The notes under the pieces were generated by a model, which saw only the letters and a list, made by a program, of their open reading frames with translations, did no database searches and had not been told where the DNA came from. A program made the translations under genes and the position numbers. 64,000 nt of DNA from Brachionus rotundiformis (Eukaryota > Rotifera > Eurotatoria > Ploima > Brachionidae), in the NCBI GenBank assembly GCA_016802295.1, contig JAESIW010000129.1:884677-948676 (forward strand), in the 5' to 3' direction. Shown one piece after another: positions 1 to 12,139 of this stretch; the first letter of the stretch is position 1; every line of letters begins with the position of its first letter.

Positions 1-548
1 TGGATATGATTTTTTAATGAATAGTTTATAAATTGTTTTTTTAATTTAAATTTAACAACAAAATTTGAATTTTATAATAAGAAGAGTAATGCTAGAGCAA
101 AATGAGATAATGGAAGTTTTCTATGGCACGTTGATGTGAAGTTGTTGTAATTAAGACAGAATTTTTCCGAGTCATATCTGATTTTGAATTGTTCGACCTT
201 CGAAGAATCTACTACAGTGCCAATTAGATAGACTCCTCAATTAGACTCTTTGGTGATGCGAAGTGTAAAGTTTACATATTGAGCACAGTTGGTGGAATTT
301 TCTCCAGATAAGCTTTTTTGTGCCATTTAATCAGATAGAGATAGAAGGTTGAAAAAAAAGTGACTTTTTAGATTATCCTTATCTACTGACTCAAAATTCT
401 TACTTTATTTATTTAATTTTGGCAAAGCCTGTCTTAACTTTTGACTTTTCTTCAAGAAGCTGTAAAATATAGATTTTCGTCTTTTCTTTTAAAATTTTTT
501 AAATTTTAAGAAAAGATTTTTACAATATTTTATTATTATTTTTAAAAG
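1..548. other. Window edge; probable DGK intron and unassigned sequence
   Basis: No convincing exon is seen. The stretch just before 549 is T-rich and ends in AG, as expected for an intron of the kinase gene that follows. The kinase GGDGT glycine-rich motif that should precede the first visible exon was looked for and not found, so the upstream exons probably lie outside the window. Confidence 0.4.
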
Positions 549-1525
549 CTTAAACCAGCGGTGGGAATCCTTCCTTTAGGAACGGGCAACGATTTGTCAA
601 GAACTCTCAATTGGGGCCAAGGCTACATAGGTGATGTAGACATTGAAGACATTTTGCATGAAGTAGATCGAGCCGAATATGTTTACCTAGACAGGTTTTA
701 AGCTTCAAATTTTTAAATTTTCAATTTTATTTGTTATCTCTTAATTAGATGGATGGTAAAAGTTGGCAAAACAGATGATAAAAAAAACTACTCAAATATT
801 AAATTGGAAAAAAACGCAATAAGCATGAATAACTACTTCTCAATTGGCTGTGACGCCTTGGTAACCCTTAATTTCCATAAGGACCGCAAAAATCTCTGGT
901 TTCCAAATCGAATTTTAAACAAAGTTTGAATTTTAAATAGAAAAAATTAAAAAAATATTTTATCAAATTTCTATTCAAGTTAATTTATTTTAAATATGGA
1001 ACTATTGACACCTTTATGAAAGAGTGTCGCACATTAACTGAAAATTTAGAAGTAATGTCCAGCTTATTTAAGATTATAAAACAAATTAATTGATTATTTG
1101 TGATTATCTTAAGCTTGAACTAGATGGCAAAAAAATAGAATTACCTCATCTAGAAAGTATAGTTTTGCTTAATATATCTCACTGGGGCGGGGGAGTAGAA
1201 CCGTGGAAAATTGGTAATGGTAAAGACACTTTCCATGAGCCAAAGTAAGCAAAAAAGCAATGAATTTTAATTTTATTTTAAATTTAAAATTTATTTAAGA
1301 ATTGATGACGGTTTTCTGGAAATCTTTGGAATATACTCTTCATTCCACATTGCTCAGCTTCAAGTGGGCCTAGCCGAACCATTTCGGATAGGCAGAGCCA
1401 AAAATGTGAGAATCAGAACGTCGAAACGCTTCCCGGTTCAAATAGATGGTGAACCTTTTGAACAGAGCCCTTCTTTGTTTGAGATTAGCCTAAACAATAA
1501 GATGAAAATGATGAAAAAAATTTAA
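549..1525 (+). CDS. Diacylglycerol kinase, C-terminal part (5 exons visible, 5' truncated by window)
   Basis: Diacylglycerol kinase phosphorylates diacylglycerol to phosphatidic acid at membranes, ending DAG signals. Five exons join in frame: 549-694, 749-923, 980-1051, 1114-1244 and 1300-1525 (250 codons with stop). Introns are 54-62 nt with GT-AG ends. The first exon carries the catalytic motif ILPLGTGNDLSRTLNWG. The second has MNNYFSIGCDALVTLNFH, the start of the accessory domain. Later exons give LELDGKK, LLNISHWGGG, DDGFLEIFG, AEPFRIGRA and QIDGEP in family order. The protein stops about 30 residues after QIDGEP with no ankyrin, SAM or PDZ-binding tail. This resembles the short epsilon-type enzyme, but the N-terminal C1 domains are outside the window, so the subtype is not assigned. 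A polyadenylation-type AATAAA lies near 1727. Confidence 0.9.
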
Positions 1526-2867
1526 ATGTTGTCATGGTTTTTTTTTGAGTTTTGACGTTAATTATATTCTTTTAATTAATTATTAATGTTTTAAAAAAAT
1601 ATTTGACTTTTTTCTTCCGTTGCCAAAAACAAACAGGCCAGATAAACAAAAATCTATCATTAAGTTTTTAACATTTATTTCCTATTTTAAGAAAAGCTTT
1701 TATATTTATAAATATATGTTTACTTAATAAAGAAATAAAAATTTAAGTCAAATTTTCGTACATTGAATTTTTAAATTATTAAAAAATAATTTGAGTTTTT
1801 ATTTTTTAAAATGAATTTGAAGACATACATTTTGTAAAATGAACCATATTTGACCAAAGCCTTGTGCCATAATAACAAATCCAATAAGATTATAAAAATG
1901 AGCTAAACAGTAATGACCATTGAAATAGTCAAAATTTTGTCAAGCAATTATTAGAGGAATTTGAGATCACAGAATTTGGCACATAAACAAAAATTCAAAC
2001 ATAATTTTATTTGTAAATTTTGACCAAAAACAGGCTTTTAAATTTGCTTGTTTGAAGGCCAAAATTGAGAAACAAAATTGTATTTAATTTATTAAACATT
2101 GACCAAGGTAAAATGAAGTTGAAAAATTATCTGAATTATATTCAATACAACACAAAAAATATTAGATTTTTATTTTTTATTTTTTTGATTATTTTTAAGC
2201 GGATAATGGTAAAGGATAGCCCAGTGGTACAGCTGAGCTTGAAAAAAATTTCTTAATTGAAATTCTTTATTTACAAGTACTTATTTTGTAATTAAAATTT
2301 AAATATTCGATTAGAGAATTTTATTCAATATTAATAATACTGAAAATTTGGAAAAAAATTTCCGATGATTTTCTCAGCCTGGCTCAAAAATTACACAAAT
2401 CCTTTATTTAATTGAAGGATTTAAAAGTTCTATTTGTCGCTATGTATCCAGGCAGTTAAATTTTACCATTAAAAAACGGAACATTTAATTGGAACATTTT
2501 TGAAAACTAAAGTTAAAAAAATTGCCATCAAATACACAACAATAAACAATAATTTGCCATAAAGTAATTAAATTTTAGCAAAAAATCGATTTTTTAAATG
2601 TTCTATATTTGATCTTATTAAAAAATCTTAAAATTTCAGTTTTAAATAAAAAGCTATTAATATTTAATTTAAAAAAAATCGAAAAATAAATTAAATATTA
2701 ATTGAAAACATCCTTTTATTAAAGTCAAAATTCAGTTTCTATAATCATGGTAACATGAATTTCGAAGCAATGTTTTTAGCCAAATAAATTTTCTCTGGTA
2801 CCATATTTATTAAAAAATTTTCTTATTTAAGCAAAGTTTCAAGAATCATTATATAAAAAACTCAAAA
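1526..2867. other. Intergenic AT-rich sequence
   Basis: Holds the 3' end of the kinase gene (polyadenylation-type AATAAA about 1727) and low-complexity AT sequence. Short open frames here have no recognisable motif or splice structure. TATATAAA about 2848-2855 lies just upstream of the next start codon and could be a core promoter element, although it is unusually close to the ATG. Confidence 0.5.
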
Positions 2868-5800
2868 ATGAAAAAACAAATTTTCTTAATATTCCTTGTA
2901 CTAACAAGTTGCTACTGTCAAACTCAGACTGAAGAATCCGCAACCAGCTCGGATTCAGCCACCACGTCCCAATCAAGACAGGAAGAACAAAATACAAAAG
3001 GTAATGCAGAGACTCAAGCTGTCACTAGTCCAAAATCTAGCACATCAACTTCTACGACAACTTCTACGACAACCACTACCAGAATTACTCCATTAGCAGA
3101 TAATCCACAGCTTGGACAACTTTCACCTGAAATTCTAAGACTTGTGTCCGACTTCTTGCCACACTTATTATCAAAACCAGATACAGTGATATCTTTTCAA
3201 ACCAATAAATCTGTAAAAATAAATTTAATTTCTATTTTTTTCTAATTTTTTAATTAAAGAATTTGTTTGATGATTTGGACAATTTAAACATAGATTGGAA
3301 AAACAATTGTACTGCAGGAAGAATTTATTTAAAACTTTTGGAAGATGAGTTTGTAATGAAAAAAGATGAAAATGTAGTTAGCCAAGATCGGTATAAAATT
3401 TCAAAAAATAAATAAAAATAAATTTAATAATTTTAATTATTAATTTAGACTTAAAAAATTAATTCCATGCAAAAGAGACTGTAATTTTGACCGCTTGCTA
3501 AATGCCAACTATTCCCAGGATAAAGCAAATTTTTCCAAAACATTTTTGCCATACGTAAGCTCTGATGTTGCTGGCTTTTGCCAGAATACCCTTGGACAGT
3601 TCTTAAAACCTGTTCGAAATGATTCAGTTCCATTAACACTTAACGAAATATTACAAATTAGTAATTTAATTTCATTAATTTTTATTTATTTAATCATTAG
3701 AAAATACAATTTCATCTAATTTTTTTAGCCGATGGATCAATCTCATTGGGATCAATTTTTAGCCAGTCCCAAATCGGCTCAATTGCGTCCAGTGATGCTT
3801 TGGATGTAATAAAAAAATTTGAGAATACCATTGATGATGATTCGGCCAAAAAATTAGCCAAAAAAATACCCAGAAACACTTCTTTTACCGACGTGGCTCA
3901 TGTTGCCGCATTTGTACCAGCAGAAATTCTAAGCGAGGCTTCTCCATCAGACCTAATCACAAACATAGGCAGCTTTTCTTCAAAGATCGATGACAGCAGA
4001 GCACTTTTGGTCGCATCCAAAGTAATTTAGCCTTTAATTTTGGAAAACAAATTTAAATTTGTTCCAATTAGATATCTTCAAATGGTACTAAGGATGAAAT
4101 GAAACAATTTTTGGAAAAAGCTGACACCAATTTAGTTGAAAAAATTTCCTTCAACACTTTTTTGAAATTTGGTCTATCAGTTAGCGATTTGCCAGACCAA
4201 GCAATACCATCAAGCATTGTAAATAATACAATTTATTGTATCATTTTTTTTAATAAATTTTTTAGAGAGAAAATGAATTGACCACGTCTTTGCAAAATGG
4301 AAAAACATTGGTCGACTTGAATCAGGACACGCTTAAAACAGTAGGAAGCAAAATAAGCAGATCTGAATTGAATCAAGTACCAGCAAATCAAAAGAAAGAT
4401 ATAGTTATCTCTGTCTTAAAAGCATCGACTAATTCGTCCCAAGTTTTTACCAGCAGTCAGGTATTAACTTAATGAATATATAAAAAATTTTAAGTTAAAT
4501 TTAATTTCTTTTAAGCGATCAGCCTTTTTGGACTCTCTACTCCAAAGTTGGGCTAGTGCCACTGACTCCGAAAAAGCAGCCTCTTTTGATGCTTTGCCTA
4601 CTGAGGACGTCGAAGCTCTTGCAGAAGTCATAGTTGCTGCCAAGTACCATAGTTTAAAAATTTTGTAATCTTTATCTATTTTTTCTTTTTGATAAAGCGA
4701 ATCTGTTTATACATGGCTAAGAAATACACAAAACTTTGTGGTCATAATTGAAAAAAATTCCAAAATGGAGTCGTCCAAATGTTGCTCATTTTTGTACAGA
4801 TCAAGGGCCTTATATGCTTCAGAAGCTATAAAAAAATTGGTACCAACTGCTAGTCAAATTAATTCAAACCATTTGACTAGTCTGGGTCCATGCTTTGCTG
4901 GTCTTATTCCCAGTGAATATTTAACCAACTTGGCAACTTCTGACATAGAATCTCAAATAGACTATTTCAACACACAATCCTTTCAACCAAATTCTTCAAT
5001 ATTTTCCACCCTTAAATCCAAACTAAACAGCTTGTATGATAGTAAAACAACAGACACTGACAAAACCACTCTATTGAATCAAATGGGAAGCTTGATGATT
5101 TTTATGGATGAGACCAAAGTTAATCAAAATTTGGTCAAAAATTCGGTTTCTTCAATGCTCTCGAGCATCAAGAGTGAAAGAAACGTGAACAACGAAAACG
5201 TTGCCAAATGTAGAATTGGTTCAGGAGATGATAATACAGTTGAAACATATGTAACCAATTGGAATAAACATTTGGTACAAGCGTGGTTTCCAATAGCAAG
5301 AAGAAAGAGATCAGGTGGGATTTTTAATTTCTTCAAGATAATTTATCATTTTTTGTTTAATTAGTGAGCTCTCTGACTTGTGACACTGTCAACCAGATTA
5401 TTTCAGCTATTGATTTGGTACCGGAGTCATACTTTACTTCAATGGATAATGCTGAATTTGAAAAGTGTATTGAAACATTGGGCAGCAATGATTATAGCCT
5501 TACCAGTAATCAGTACACAGAATTGGCCAAAAAAAAAGTATAAAATTTGATCTTACATGTCCCAACATTGCCACAACAGTAAAATAAATGCAGACCAAAT
5601 ATAAAATTGAACTTTAATCACAAAATTCTTAAACTTGATATTAAATGACCCATAGGAAACATAAGATTTATAAATAAAAATCATTTTGAAAAAGTTTTAA
5701 GTAGCATTTAAAAATATTTATTAAGTTGACCAAGGGGTCTAGTTCAACTAAAATTTAATTCCTAAGTTAATGATATATTTTCTTATCATATTACAATTCT

Positions 5801-6702
5801 TTTTTCAATTAAAAAATTTAAATACTATAATTTAAGTGAACAAATTACCTAACTATTAATGAATGATGAAATTGGCATCTATATTTAAAATAAATCTTTA
5901 AATATTTTTATTATTTAATCAGAAGTAATAAAATAAACTTTTTTTTAAGGCCATAAATACATTAACAGACTCAGATATTATTTCATATAACAAAATCTTG
6001 ACCGGATACTCAAGTTCAGACTTGGCTAATCTTAATGTTGAATCACTGACATCAATCCAAGCTTTGGGACGAATAGATTCTTTTTCATCTGGCCAAATAA
6101 ATAGCCTTGTTAGCGCAATCAAAACAAAAATGGGATCAATTAATAACGAAAAATTGAACTATTTGGGAAATTTGGCATGTGGTTTATCTAGTTCTGACCT
6201 TGGTCAAATTACTAATCAATATCTAAAAGAAAATGTCAAAGGAGTTTCATTGATAAATGTTGCTGATTGTGGAAGCATTGGATCATTATACACAAAAGTT
6301 AAAGAAGCTATGAACATTAGTTCGTTGACATCAGTACACATTGCTGACATTGGCTCAGCTGCAGCTGGAATTGGAACTAATGAAGCCCCAAATTTGGACA
6401 CTAGAGCCATGCAGGCCTTGTCCACAAATACATTGCGCATAATGCCACCTTCAGTAGTAAATAGCTTTAGTAGAGTACAGATTCAATCATTAAGCAGCGA
6501 TCAATTGTCATCATTATTAAACAGTCCTAATGCTGCCCAGTTCTCAGATACCACAAAGACTCTGTTGAACAGTGCTGCTCAAAATATTGATGTAACAAGA
6601 ACTGATATATTAAGTGGTGTGACTTCTGCTACTTCTGGTTCTAATTCAATCAATTTGAATAGTATCATGTTGATGGCACCTTTTTTTTTTATTTTTTTTT
6701 AA
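2868..6702 (+). CDS. Mesothelin/otoancorin/stereocilin-like GPI-anchored precursor (10 exons)
   Basis: Ten exons join in frame to 997 residues: 2868-3212, 3260-3390, 3449-3660, 3729-4021, 4072-4218, 4266-4460, 4516-4643, 4698-5314, 5365-5537, 5950-6702. It starts with a signal peptide (about residues 1-18, MKKQIFLIFLVLTSCYC) and then a Ser/Thr-rich mucin-like segment to about residue 85. The rest is a chain of helical repeats with recurring patterns such as LTSLGPCFAGLIPSEYL, LSSSDLGQI and QIQSLSSDQLSSLL, which is the superhelical style of the mesothelin/stereocilin/otoancorin family. A furin-type site RRKR-S (685-689) is built across the exon 8/9 junction. The last about 15 residues are hydrophobic after a small-residue SGSNS stretch, the layout of a GPI signal. 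Mesothelin precursors have the same signal-furin-GPI order. The family call is by pattern only; the role is presumably cell-surface adhesion. Intron 9 (5538-5949) is much longer than the others. Confidence 0.72.
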
Positions 6703-7365
6703 TTAGAAGCTGAGCCAATTTTTTGACAAAACAATAACAATTATAATGATTTAAAAGAATGAAATTAATTTTGAAAAAAACTCTTTATTTAGACTCTATT
6801 GATTGTTTGTGTTTAAAAAAATAAATAAAATAAACAAAAAAAAGTTAAAAGCTTTTATATATGGTTGGGTATTGGGTATTTATATATGAGTCTTGGTACA
6901 CAGTTTTCCATCTCCTTTTTTTAATGAAAGAGTCTATTGGCTTAGATTGAAATACATCAAGTTAAAATTCAAAAATTACACATTTAAATTACTGTTAATG
7001 AATACAATATTGAAGCAAATTGAAGTTTATGATCAAAATTTAATGATCATGCTCAGGAATTATTTAAATTTTTTGACTAGAGAATTTATTGCAGAATCAC
7101 CCTTTCAATGTAAACATTCTATGTTAAACTTAAATTTTATTTCTGAAAATTATGCCCAATACTCGGTTATGGTTTAGCATGTTTTATTTCACATAAAAAT
7201 TAAAGATAAATTTGATTTAACTGAATTAAATATGCAAGATAATGAATCGATTGGCAATTCATATTATATTGTTATGATTTAATTCTACAGTAAATTTTAC
7301 CACTGGTTTTACCTACTAAGAGCGGAAAAGATAATAGTTTTTAAACAATGGAGCTAAAAGTGTTT
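6703..7365. other. Intergenic; 3' end of mesothelin-like gene
   Basis: AATAAATAAAATAAA about 6820 could serve polyadenylation. A 94-codon open frame at 6893-7177 has no family motif, signal or splice context, and is left as unsupported. Confidence 0.4.
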
Positions 7366-7855
7366 GACCAGTTTAAATTCAAATAAATACAGTGATGATT
7401 TGATTCTAGTGTTTTTACCAAATTTTACGTAAATTTACGATAACTTATGTATTAATTTTTTTAAATGCTTCATTTTTAAAAACTAAGAGCGGAACCACCT
7501 TTAAATTTATTTTTAAATAAATTTATTGAAAGGGTATTTTCTTAAGGTGGTTCCAGTCTTAATTGAAAACTGGAAAAAATGATGATTCGTCTAATCATTG
7601 AGACAGTTTTTAAAAATGAAGCATTTAAAAAAATTTGATCGAATTTTTAATTTTTTTACAAATTTTTGCACATTTTTACCAATTTTTACTGATATTTACC
7701 TCTTCAAAGTTCAGTCTTTATGTAAATTTACGTAAAAATCTGTAGAATTTTTTTTATTTTGTTTAATTTACTAAAAAACGTAAAAACACTAGTACCAAAT
7801 CATTACTGTAAATAAGTGTCATTTATTCTCAGTCATAATTAAACCAGTTTTAATA
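7365..7855. repeat. Foldback/MITE-like inverted-repeat element
   Basis: Two arms face each other. The segment about 7383-7420 is the imperfect reverse complement of about 7781-7818. The segment about 7463-7484 (AAATGCTTCATTTTTAAAAA) is the reverse complement of about 7604-7626. An inner pair, GGAACCACCTT about 7493 and AAGGTGGTTCC about 7545, caps the hairpin. ACCAGTTT-type direct repeats occur at about 7368 and about 7843 and could be target-site duplications. No coding sequence is seen, so this is probably a non-autonomous transposon. Confidence 0.55.
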
Positions 7856-8019
7856 ATTGTTTTAATGATTTTTTGCAGATATGTCAAAGTTAAATCACAT
7901 TGTAGGTGTATGGACTAACCCTAAAAGTGAGAGAGAGAGGTCTTGTCGAATACTTCAAGATTACTAAATGTTATAGCAAAGTTGACTAACATAATCTGAG
8001 TAATCTAATGAGTTCATTA

Positions 8020-8208
8020 TTGTCGGACGGTCCGGCTGGTAACATTTGTGGTCATAAGCGTAGATAGTAAAGCAACACACAAAGGTATGTCACAGAGAGC
8101 ATTTTATTTAATATCGAGTAGTTGATAACTGGAATAAATTACCATCTGAAGTATTGGCAGCAAATTCAGATGAATTTTGCTTTTGGTGGATTAAGAGTCA
8201 TAATTAAA
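8020..8208 (+). pseudogene. LINE reverse-transcriptase C-terminal fragment
   Basis: With frameshifts, the sequence reads GN-GHKRR followed by VVDNWNKLPSEVLAANS (about 8119-8172). This is the conserved tail found at the C-terminus of many non-LTR retrotransposon polyproteins (pattern RVV--WN-LP--V--A-S). Stops and at least one frame change show it is dead. Only about 190 bp is recognisable. Confidence 0.55.
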
Positions 8209-9076
8209 GGATATTGATTCTCAGCATCACTGCCAACATGAGAAGAACTTTTGATGTTCTTTTTGTTATCAAAAGTTGTTAAAGATGGTTCTTCAAGGAT
8301 GACTGTTCTGAGGCTGTGCTTGCTTGGTGACTAGATGATAGGTAATCAAATTTACCACAGGTTGATCTTATGACAAAAGAAATAGTGATGCTTATGAACA
8401 GATTTAAATCTTTGAGTTCTCATTTTTTTATGATTGTAAAAATAATTAACTTGGTTCAGATTTAAAAATACGGACTAATGAATAATGAATTTTAGATTTT
8501 TTAACAAATAAAATTTATTAGTTCAATTTGACTAAAAACACACTGAGAAACAATAAATTTTTTGAATGAAAAAACAAAAAAAATTTTAGATAAAGAATTA
8601 ATTTTCTAAAAATATTTTATGTTACAGGGCTTTGTTACGCACCGACTGTAACATAGAGTGTAAACAATATATATTTATTTTCTTTTTAAATTGCTTTATT
8701 CAAAACTATAAAGTTAAATAAAAAACTAACTAAAATTTCTAAAGTTATAAAATATAAAATTATGGCATTGTTTTTAACTAAGCACCAGTTAAAATTATTT
8801 AAACAATGTTTTTTTAATTTTAATACTTAAAATGATAGATTTATATGAGAGAATACTGACACGTTGTAACATTAACAATTGAATTTTGAGGCGAATCTTA
8901 ATTCAGACATACTTTCTTTTAAATTATCTATTAGATCAATTAAATTCTCGCAACCCTTTGATACTAAATAATTCTATTAACTGTAACATCCCCAGTGTCC
9001 CAATTTTTACAAAACCACGTTTTTGTTGTGTTATATAATGTTGTTGAAACCAGAACAGCTGATGTTCTTAAACACA
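8209..9076. other. Intergenic, no gene seen
   Basis: AT-rich sequence between the LINE tail and the MULE element. No coding exon, RNA gene or strong repeat was recognised. Confidence 0.4.
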
Positions 9077-9078
9077 AT

Positions 9079-11205
9079 TGTTGCTGTTTTCGGGCACCTC
9101 ACTCTACCCATGTTATTCTATGGGTCTACTTGACCAATAAACTTTCAAAAATTTTTTACATACCAATGAAACTTTTCAACATACTCGAATTTCATCCCAG
9201 CACACTATACTTTTTAGCACACTTTTTGCTGAAAACATACCTAATTTTTTGAAACAATTAAAAATCTGTTTAACATACTAATTTTTGAAATAAAAAAATT
9301 TATTAAATAGATTTAGTTTTTAATAAAAAAAGAAATAAATTTAAGTCAATAAAGTAAATATTTTAAAAAAATCAATTTTTAATCAATGCACTCGCTGCTT
9401 TTTTTTGACCACCACTCTTGGGTTTGTTCACGAAATCATTAGACTCTGTTAAGTATCTAATTGCCAACAAATGACAACACATTTTAAATTTAAAAAAATA
9501 TTTACAAATGCAATAAGGAGCTTTAAGATCAATTTTTATCTCGTCAGTGCCTTTGAAAATAAGGAATATTTATTTTCCTGCTCAAAAAATTCCCATTTCG
9601 AATACTTTTTGGCGAATTGTTTGCACTTGCTATCAGGAGAAGATTCGATTGCAAAGTCGGGGTGATTTTTTGAAAAATAACGAGCGATTTTCAACATAAC
9701 GCCGATAACATTGTAAGTACTTATTTTTTTTCGCAGAGTGAAATTGATGAATTAAAAGATTTGATGGGAGAATTTGTGCAAGCATAACCAATTGGTCTCT
9801 TGAATACCTGCCAATCAGAAAATCTCCCCTTCAACCAAACGTCATTAAAATAAGTAAAAAAATCATTACATTTATTATCAGAAAACAATTTAAACGCCCT
9901 AACCCTTGAATTGAAAACCTCTTCATTAATTGAAAAATGTTGAATTTTAACCCTATCGTTTTTCCAATTTTTTTAACTCCTTTATAAAAATTTTTTAAAT
10001 CTTGTTCTTGTTCATGGCTCGTGATACAAAATGCAATCGGACTAACATTTCCGTCAAAATCTGTTTTAGCAAGCACTATTAGCGGAAATCCGTTTTTTAT
10101 CAATTTGTATGTTGCGTCTATGTGAAAGCAACCCTTAAATTTACTATCAATCCTAGGAAGAAGTCTATTGGTCGTAAGCATTAAACTCAAGTGATTTGAT
10201 TCTGAGCCACTGTTGACGATAATTTCACCTTTTTCGTTGAATTTTAAATTGAAAAAAAAGGCTCATCGTCTTATAAATTTGAAGAATATAAGTGTCGCTT
10301 AATTATCTGAATAACATTAGGAATAGAGTTTGTGTTTATTTTACGATTTCTAAAATTAGTAACAAAATTTTAAATCTTTAAATAAATTAAATTAATTATG
10401 ATAATTCTTTAAAGATAAAGCATTTTTTAACTGTTTTAACTTAGGTAATAATGCAGTATGAATATTATAACTATTTATCAATGTATTATGTATACAACTA
10501 GGTATAGTAATGTCAGGATCAATTCCAATTATTCTTTGAATCATGTCTTTTACCGATGGATTGATTCCTCTCGTTTTTTTTAAATTTAATGAAGTTCCTA
10601 CATGTTTACCGCGCTTAAACAAAAATACTTTTTTGGATACTTGACAAATAAAAATCCTCAATTTTAAAGAACAACTATCTGATCTACAATTACATATTCT
10701 ATATATTCTTCTCATGTCTTGCAGACGACGAAGGTGTTTTTTTTATCATGGGGTTTTATCGACGATTCAACGGACGAGGACTTATCTGAGGACGCTGAAT
10801 TGTCAAATTATACAGAAGGTGTTTTATTTGGTTTAATATCTTTAATTTTGATAGAGCTTGTTTTTGGATTTGGCATTAAACTTTCAAATTCGTTGTCTAC
10901 GTCGTTCAGCGAATCGTTCTGTATTCGTTTACGTTTTTTATACGAACGAGTAGTTTTATAATTTATTACGGTTTTTGGTCGTAGATTTCTCGACTCCATT
11001 TAAAATGATAAAATTTGTAATTTTTAAAAAAATCTTTATTTAAATTTTTTATTTATACTAAAAGTATGTAAATCAGATTTTAGTATGTTATTAAGGTAAT
11101 TGGTCTGTTAATTATGCAAGTATGCTGGGATGAAAAATGTGTATGCTTAAAAGTTTTGCGAGTATGTTAAAAAGTTTTAGCGGTATGCTAAAACAACAAT
11201 CCTTT
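9079..11205 (-). mobile_element. Mutator-like (MULE) DNA transposon with long terminal inverted repeats
   Basis: Bounded by imperfect terminal inverted repeats of roughly 180-230 bp: left about 9079-9310, right about 11035-11205. The left arm (for example 9181-9202, ATACTCGAATTTCATCCCAG) matches the right arm in reverse complement (CTGGGATGAAA at about 11125). Both arms contain repeated GTATGYT words. Inside, on the minus strand, lies a broken MULE transposase. Such elements transpose by a DDE transposase and normally make 8-10 bp target duplications; no clean duplication could be read by eye. Confidence 0.72.
9370..10999 (-). pseudogene. MULE transposase, fragmented
   Basis: Read on the minus strand in several frames. 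The segment 10999-10808 gives a basic N-terminus. 10715-10392 gives a Cys/basic segment (CNCRSDSC, FKRGKHVG, RGINPSVKDMI) typical of MULE N-terminal regions. 10190-9831 gives the DDE core with HIDATYKLIKNGFPLIV, where the Asp in IDATYK is the first catalytic residue. About 9830-9720 gives WLKGRFSDW, GYACTNSPIKSFNSSI. About 9445-9370 gives a basic tail (NKPKSGGQKKAAS). Stops and frame changes separate the blocks; some gaps could be introns, but the copy looks inactive. Confidence 0.75.
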
Positions 11206-11781
11206 ATTCTATTTTGTCTGTTTAATTGGAATGAGTAGTTTTTTTTGGGTTTACAATATTATACAACTAAACCAAATAATGAAAAAATTTTTTGATAAAA
11301 TAGAATCAGTAAATATTGATGCAAAAGGAAATTGATTAAAAAATCTCAAGTAAGCTTCTCAGTCGGCAATCAGAAAATACCATCACTACGATCGTCAACT
11401 GAAACAGAAAGCATCAGATTATGATATTTTATATTTGAATGTTGAGAAAATGGTCTCAGTCAAATAACATTTCTGAAACTAAGTTAACTTCTAATGCTAC
11501 AATTAACTATTTTCTGCATGCAGAGATTGTTATGGGAAGTTGCTTTATCAACAAAACGTCGGTAGATATTCTATCCAACACTGGAACGGTCAGGACAAAT
11601 TTGGCTGAAGTGATATGGAAAAAATGTAAAAAAATCTTGGATAAAATGAGACATCAAGCTTCGTCGAAACATGTAGCGGAAGATCTCAGTAATTCGGACT
11701 TATAAATATCGTCTGAAAATGAGTATATTCGAAGGAGAAATCGAGGTAGTTGTTGTTAAGAAGTTCGTATATGAATGCTTG
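11206..11781 (+). pseudogene. Gag-like remnant region
   Basis: The open stretch 11439-11705 (88 codons) has no diagnostic motif. It lies directly upstream of decayed Gypsy protease and reverse-transcriptase sequence, so it may be part of the gag region. The assignment rests on position only. Confidence 0.3.
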
Positions 11782-11945
11782 TTACTGGAAGAATAACAAG
11801 GATATTTGTTTAATAGTTTACAGCAATAATATAAATATAAAGTAATATAATAAAATAATATAATGTCTACTTAAAAGGATTGTGTTCGTTTCTTATATAT
11901 AGCAATGACATCTGTATCTTGTTAGGAATGATGAATCTTTTAGAA
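11782..11945. repeat. Left arm of 164-bp near-perfect inverted repeat
   Basis: Reverse complement of 13729-13892 with only one or two mismatches by eye. The arm starts TTACTGGAAGAATAACAAGG and ends in CTTTTAGAA. It may be LTR-derived, but the two copies are inverted, not direct, so it is not an ordinary LTR pair. Confidence 0.85.
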
Positions 11946-12139
11946 TAGAATTCCATTCTGATTCTAGAAGTATTGCGAGGCGTGTTAATTAATAATATAT
12001 TAATAACATTAATAATGCAGTCACGTATTCTTTATATGATTTAAACAAGATTTGATAGTTGTTTTACTTCCTTATACTAAATGTTGTTAAGGGAATGCAT
12101 ATCTGCATGGGGAATACATCTTACAACACAGATAAAGTC

